In this document: positions 60,900 through 64,000 of the stretch, piece after piece | How the letters are laid out: every line of letters starts with the position of its first letter | Numbering within the stretch: position 1 is the stretch's first letter | Assembly (NCBI GenBank): GCA_964559455.1 | Contig: CAZLHO010000002.1 | Location: 1-64,000, forward strand | Direction of reading: 5' to 3' | Length of the DNA: 64,000 nt | Origin: CAZLHO01 sp964559455 | GTDB taxonomy: Bacteria; Krumholzibacteriota; Krumholzibacteriia; LZORAL124-64-63 | Translations under genes and position numbers: made by a program | The notes under the pieces: model-generated | Told to the model about the DNA's origin: nothing | The model's input: only the letters and a program-made list of their open reading frames with translations | Databases searched by the model: none

Positions 60900-61691
60900 C
60901 GCCAATTTCCCTCCCGATCATCCCGCGCCGACGAGCCGCCGTCTTCCTGGTCGCGGTTCTGGCGGTCCTGGCCCCGGCTCCGGCGGCGGTCCTCGCCGCC
61001 GCGCCCGACGCCGCCGTCATCGGCCCGCCGCGGGTCGAGCTGCTCGCCGCCGACGCCGCGTCGACGACGCTGCGCTTCGTCTTCCCCGTGGATGTGGAGC
61101 CCGCCGACTGGGCGACCCGCGACCCTTCGCGCGTGACATGGCGCCGCGGCGGCCTCGTGGTCCGCGGCGAGGGTGACGCCCTGGAGGCCCTGCCGCCCGA
61201 GGCCCGCGCCCTGATCGCGGTGCCGACCCGGACGCGGCCCTCCCTGACGGTCGTCTCGCGCCGCTGGCTGCGCCCGCCCCGCGACGGCGAGTCGGTCACG
61301 GCGACCCTCGACGGACCCGCCCTGTCCCGGGACCTGCCCCTGGTCTCGATCGCCGTCGCCGGCCTGAGCGCCGGCGGGGGGATCCTGGGGGAGGCCGTGG
61401 TCGTGGTCTCGCATCCTCCCGACCCGTCCTACGCCGCGCTGCTCGCGGCCGCCGCGGGCGAGCCCTACCGTCTGACCGCCGACGCCGCCGCGCCCAGGCG
61501 CGACGTCTCCGGGGCGATCAACGGCGGCCTGGCCGCCGACCTGCGCGCCGGCGCCCGCGCCCTGGCCGGCCGTCGGCCCGACGCCATGCGCCGCGCGCCC
61601 TCCGATCATCCCTTCTCGCTGACGAGCCGCTGGCTGCGGCTGGAGATCGCCGAGACCGGCGTCTACCGGCTCACCGGCTACGACATGAACC
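60896..61691 (+). CDS. C25 peptidase, 5' part (to the gap)
   Basis: N-terminal 265 residues of the gingipain-type peptidase that continues after the gap. GTG start (4-nt overlap with the previous stop, GGGGAG upstream); a basic start and hydrophobic core (VFLVAVLAVLAPAPAAVLAA) form a signal peptide. The rest is a pre-catalytic domain; RWLRLEIAETGVYRLTGYDM at the end is the Ig-like motif that precedes C25 domains in PorU-type proteins. The frame then meets a 38-bp stretch repeated beyond the gap. It is an incomplete gene only because of the assembly. Confidence 0.82.
61654..61691 (+). repeat. 38-bp direct repeat, left copy
   Basis: Identical to 61771-61808, offset 117 nt (39 codons, frame preserved). 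Assembly overlap rather than a biological repeat: the translation (TGVYRLTGYDMN) is the same region of one gene. Confidence 0.85.
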
Positions 61692-61701
61692 NNNNNNNNN
61701 N
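61692..61701. other. Assembly gap (10 N)
   Basis: Ten unknown bases within the C25 peptidase gene. Confidence 0.99.
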
Positions 61702-61770
61702 CCATCGAGTACTATACGCATGATACAATTGCCCACAGCGTAAGCCGACATATCGATTTGAAAACTTTCG
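61702..61770. other. Foreign-looking low-GC contig end
   Basis: 69 nt of low GC between the N gap and the second repeat copy, unlike anything else in the window. It puts a TGA in frame at 61721 and encodes nothing related to the peptidase. Probably a chimeric contig end or leftover non-target sequence. Confidence 0.75.
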
Positions 61771-61808
61771 GACCGGCGTCTACCGGCTCACCGGCTACGA
61801 CATGAACC
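61771..61808 (+). repeat. 38-bp direct repeat, right copy
   Basis: Right copy of the assembly overlap (see 61654-61691). Joining left and right copies restores one continuous reading frame. Confidence 0.85.
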
Positions 61809-64000
61809 TGGCCGGGGTCTCCGGCTCCGGCGTCGATCCCGCCAAGCTCCGGCTCTACCGTGCCGAGCCTCGTCCCCTGGACGCCGATCCGGAGGCGAGC
61901 GGCAGCTGGCAGGACGGCTGGACCGGGCTGGCCGAGACGGCGCTGCTCCTGGACGAGGACGACGGCTCCTGGGACAGCGGGGACGCCCTGCTCTTCTACG
62001 CCCTCGGCCCCGACGGCTGGACCGATCGGATCGATCCCGCGGCGGGACGACTCGACCACCACGAGCATCCCTACGCCGACCGCCTGGTCTACTGGCTCAC
62101 CTGGGAGGACGCGCAGACCGCGTCGCCCCTGCCGGGAGCGCCGCTGCGCCTGGGCTCCCGCGACGCCACCGGCGGCGCGGCCGAGCCCGTTGCGATGCAT
62201 CTGGACCGCATGCACTTCGAGGAGTCCCGGAGCGAGGCATTCGGACGCGTCGCCGACGACTGGGCCTGGGACGCCGCCATCTTCACGCAGAAGTCGATCG
62301 CCCTGCCGGTGACGCGCCTGGTCACCGACCTTCCCGACCGGCCGGCCTTCTGGCAGATCGACATGCGCTCGACCGTGGCCCACATCCACGAGTCGACGGA
62401 CTACAATTCCGCCCGGGCCTGGCTCAACAGCGGCGTCGGCCCCGGCGAACTGGTCGAGAAGGACTGGCTGCTGGGCGCCGAAGCGAGCGCGGACAGCCAG
62501 CGCTTCCGGCTCTCGGCCTGGAGCGACCTGCTGGTCGAGGGGATGAACACGCTCACCCTGCAGCGGGCCAGTCCCGATACTTCGCCGCCCTTCCTGCTGG
62601 ATTGCTGCGACCTGCTCTGCTGGCGCTGGCTGGCCGTCGAGGCCGGGGCCCAGCTGCCCTTCGTCCATTGGGGCGAGCAGGTGGCGACGGCCGGCGAGGA
62701 GGTGCGCCTGCGCCTCATCGACATCGGCGGGGGAGGGCTGAGCTGCTGGGACGTCAGCGATGCCCTGGCGCCGGCCGCGCTGGCGGGAGAGGCGGGCGCC
62801 GGCACCCTGGAGCTTTCGCTGCTCCGCGATCCCGGAGTCGACGTCCACATGGTCGCCTTCCGTGATTCCGAACTGCCCGTCCCCGCGTCGGTTTCGCGGC
62901 GCACGCCGACCGACCTGCGCGCGATGTCCGAGACCGCCATCGACTACGTCGTCCTCTACGACCAGCGCTTCCGCTCGGCCGCCCTCCAGCTGGCGTCGTT
63001 CCGCGACGCCATGCTGCCCGGGCGCAGCGATCCCCGCGCCACGGCCGTCGACCAGCAGGATGTCTTCGACTGCTTCGGCGGCGGCGTCAAGGATCCCTAC
63101 GCCCTGCGCAACTTCCTGAAGTGGCTCTACCTGCACAGCGGCCCCGAGCTGGACCGCCGCCTGGGCTACGTCTGCCTGGTGGGCGACGCCTCGCGGGACT
63201 ACCGCCTGCACCGCAACCAGTTCGAGGACTTCGTGCCCACAGTCGTGCGCAACTCGTTCCCGCGGCTGCTGAACACCTACACCTACGAGCCCTACGCCAC
63301 CGACGACGAGCTCGTCTCCTTCGACGTGCGCGACTTCGGCCAGCTGGACCTGCCCGACCTGGCGGTCGGCAGGCTGACGGCGCGTTCGCTCTCGGACGCC
63401 CTGGCCCAGGTCGAGCGCATCGTCGGCTACGCCGCCGCCCCGGAGCCCGGCGACTGGCGCAACCGCATCGTGCTCGCGGCGGACGACCTGAACACTCCCC
63501 GCGGCCGTCGCGACGAGACCTTCCACATCCTGCAGGCCGAGACGCTGGCCGATTTCTACCTGCCGCCGACCCTGGACGTCGGCAAGATCTATCTGACGGA
63601 GTACGGCAGCAACGAGTCCAGTTCGCCCAAGCCCCTGGCCCGACTGGCCGCCAAGGAGAACTGGAGCGACGGCCTGACACTCTTCCACTACATCGGCCAC
63701 GGCGCCGACAACACCCTGGCCGACGAGCAGCTCTTCACGACCGATGACATCTACGGCCTGACCAACGCCGGGAAGCGGGGCGTCTTCCTCGCCTTCAGCT
63801 GCGACGTGGGCATCTTCGACCACGCCCTGCGTCAGAGCATGGCCGAGACCTTCGTGAACCAGGCGGGCGGCGCGGCCATCGCCGCGATCGCCGCCTCGCA
63901 GGTCAGCTGGGTCTATCAGAACAACGCCTTCTCCAACGATTTCTACGAGGCGCTCTACCCCGGGCGGAACGTCGTCGACGGCATCACCCTGGGCGAGGCG
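61772..64000 (+). CDS. C25 (gingipain-like) peptidase, catalytic part, runs off right edge
   Basis: 743 codons of the same gene as 60896-61691. Includes a long beta-rich pre-domain and the C25 cysteine-peptidase domain: GYVCLVGDASRDYRLHRN and DLPDLAVGRLTARSLSDALA in the first lobe, the catalytic His in HYIGHGADNTLADE and the catalytic Cys in FLAFSCDVGIFDHAL. C25 peptidases include gingipains and PorU, the sortase of the type IX secretion system; the N-terminal Ig-like motif is compatible with PorU, but the protein's end, where a T9SS signal would lie, is outside the window. Secreted or surface-bound. Confidence 0.87.

Noticed and set aside
61702..61770. Low-GC segment considered as a small mobile insertion with target duplication
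   Set aside because: A 38-bp duplication next to an N run and no inverted ends fits a contig overlap better than a transposon; no transposase or terminal repeats are present.

Overview
The window is a 64-kb piece of a very GC-rich bacterial chromosome, probably a scaffold from a draft or metagenome-assembled genome, because it contains two 10-N gaps (24479-24488 and 61692-61701). The gene content is bacterial core metabolism with no phage, transposon, CRISPR array, rRNA or tRNA that I could recognise. A C25 (gingipain-type) peptidase resembling PorU, a fused formimidoyltransferase-cyclodeaminase, a DUF4321 protein, a DapL-type aminotransferase and many secreted TPR proteins suggest an uncultured member of the FCB group (Krumholzibacteriota/Eisenbacteria-like). 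That placement is an inference from gene content; no marker phylogeny was possible.

Layout. 1-4971: end of an MFS transporter, a small secreted protein, FTCD (folate/histidine one-carbon metabolism), a NYN-domain nuclease and a class IV aminotransferase. 5150-19089: a complete, uninterrupted 13-cistron NADH:quinone oxidoreductase operon (nuoA-B-CD-E-F-G-H-I-J-K-L-M-N, C and D fused), closed by a strong terminator. 19161-24188: a glutaryl-CoA dehydrogenase, then a membrane-anchored sulfatase-superfamily enzyme paired with a polytopic membrane protein. 24273-24700: a NifU-type Fe-S scaffold gene damaged by the first gap. 24869-28864: an overlapping operon of inositol monophosphatase, NhaC-type antiporter, DUF62 SAM hydrolase and a lipoprotein. 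28944-32638: a PIN-PhoH ATPase facing away from groES-groEL, which carries a sigma-70-type promoter and a CIRCE operator. 32703-39407: a TPR lipoprotein, a GT4 glycosyltransferase and a four-gene selenium/molybdenum hydroxylase maturation cluster (yqeC-mocA-xdhC-yqeB). 39517-47652: a TPR protein, then DapL-like/folB/folK/deoxynucleoside kinase/panB/panC/NTP-transferase/HIT/LytR_C genes, a DUF4321 protein and tatA. 47702-51811: a helicase-exonuclease pair that looks like MrfA-MrfB (mitomycin repair), and a small winged-helix-like protein. 51893-64000: a PpiD/SurA-like chaperone, an M23 endopeptidase, dnaE, accA, a YcaR/Trm112-type zinc protein and the C25 peptidase cut by the second gap and by the window end.

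How it works together: most genes are tightly packed, often with 4-nt ATGA/GTGA overlaps or 10-nt overlaps, so translation is probably coupled. Promoters of the form TTGnnn-N16-18-TAnnnT are readily visible. In three places (after yqeB, dnaE and accA) the -35 box TTGACA contains the TGA stop codon of the upstream gene. The regions most worth following up are the Se-Mo maturation cluster without its enzyme, the mrfAB pair, the membrane sulfatase/polytopic pair with a threonine in place of the formylglycine cysteine, and the two assembly gaps, both of which have chimeric contig ends.
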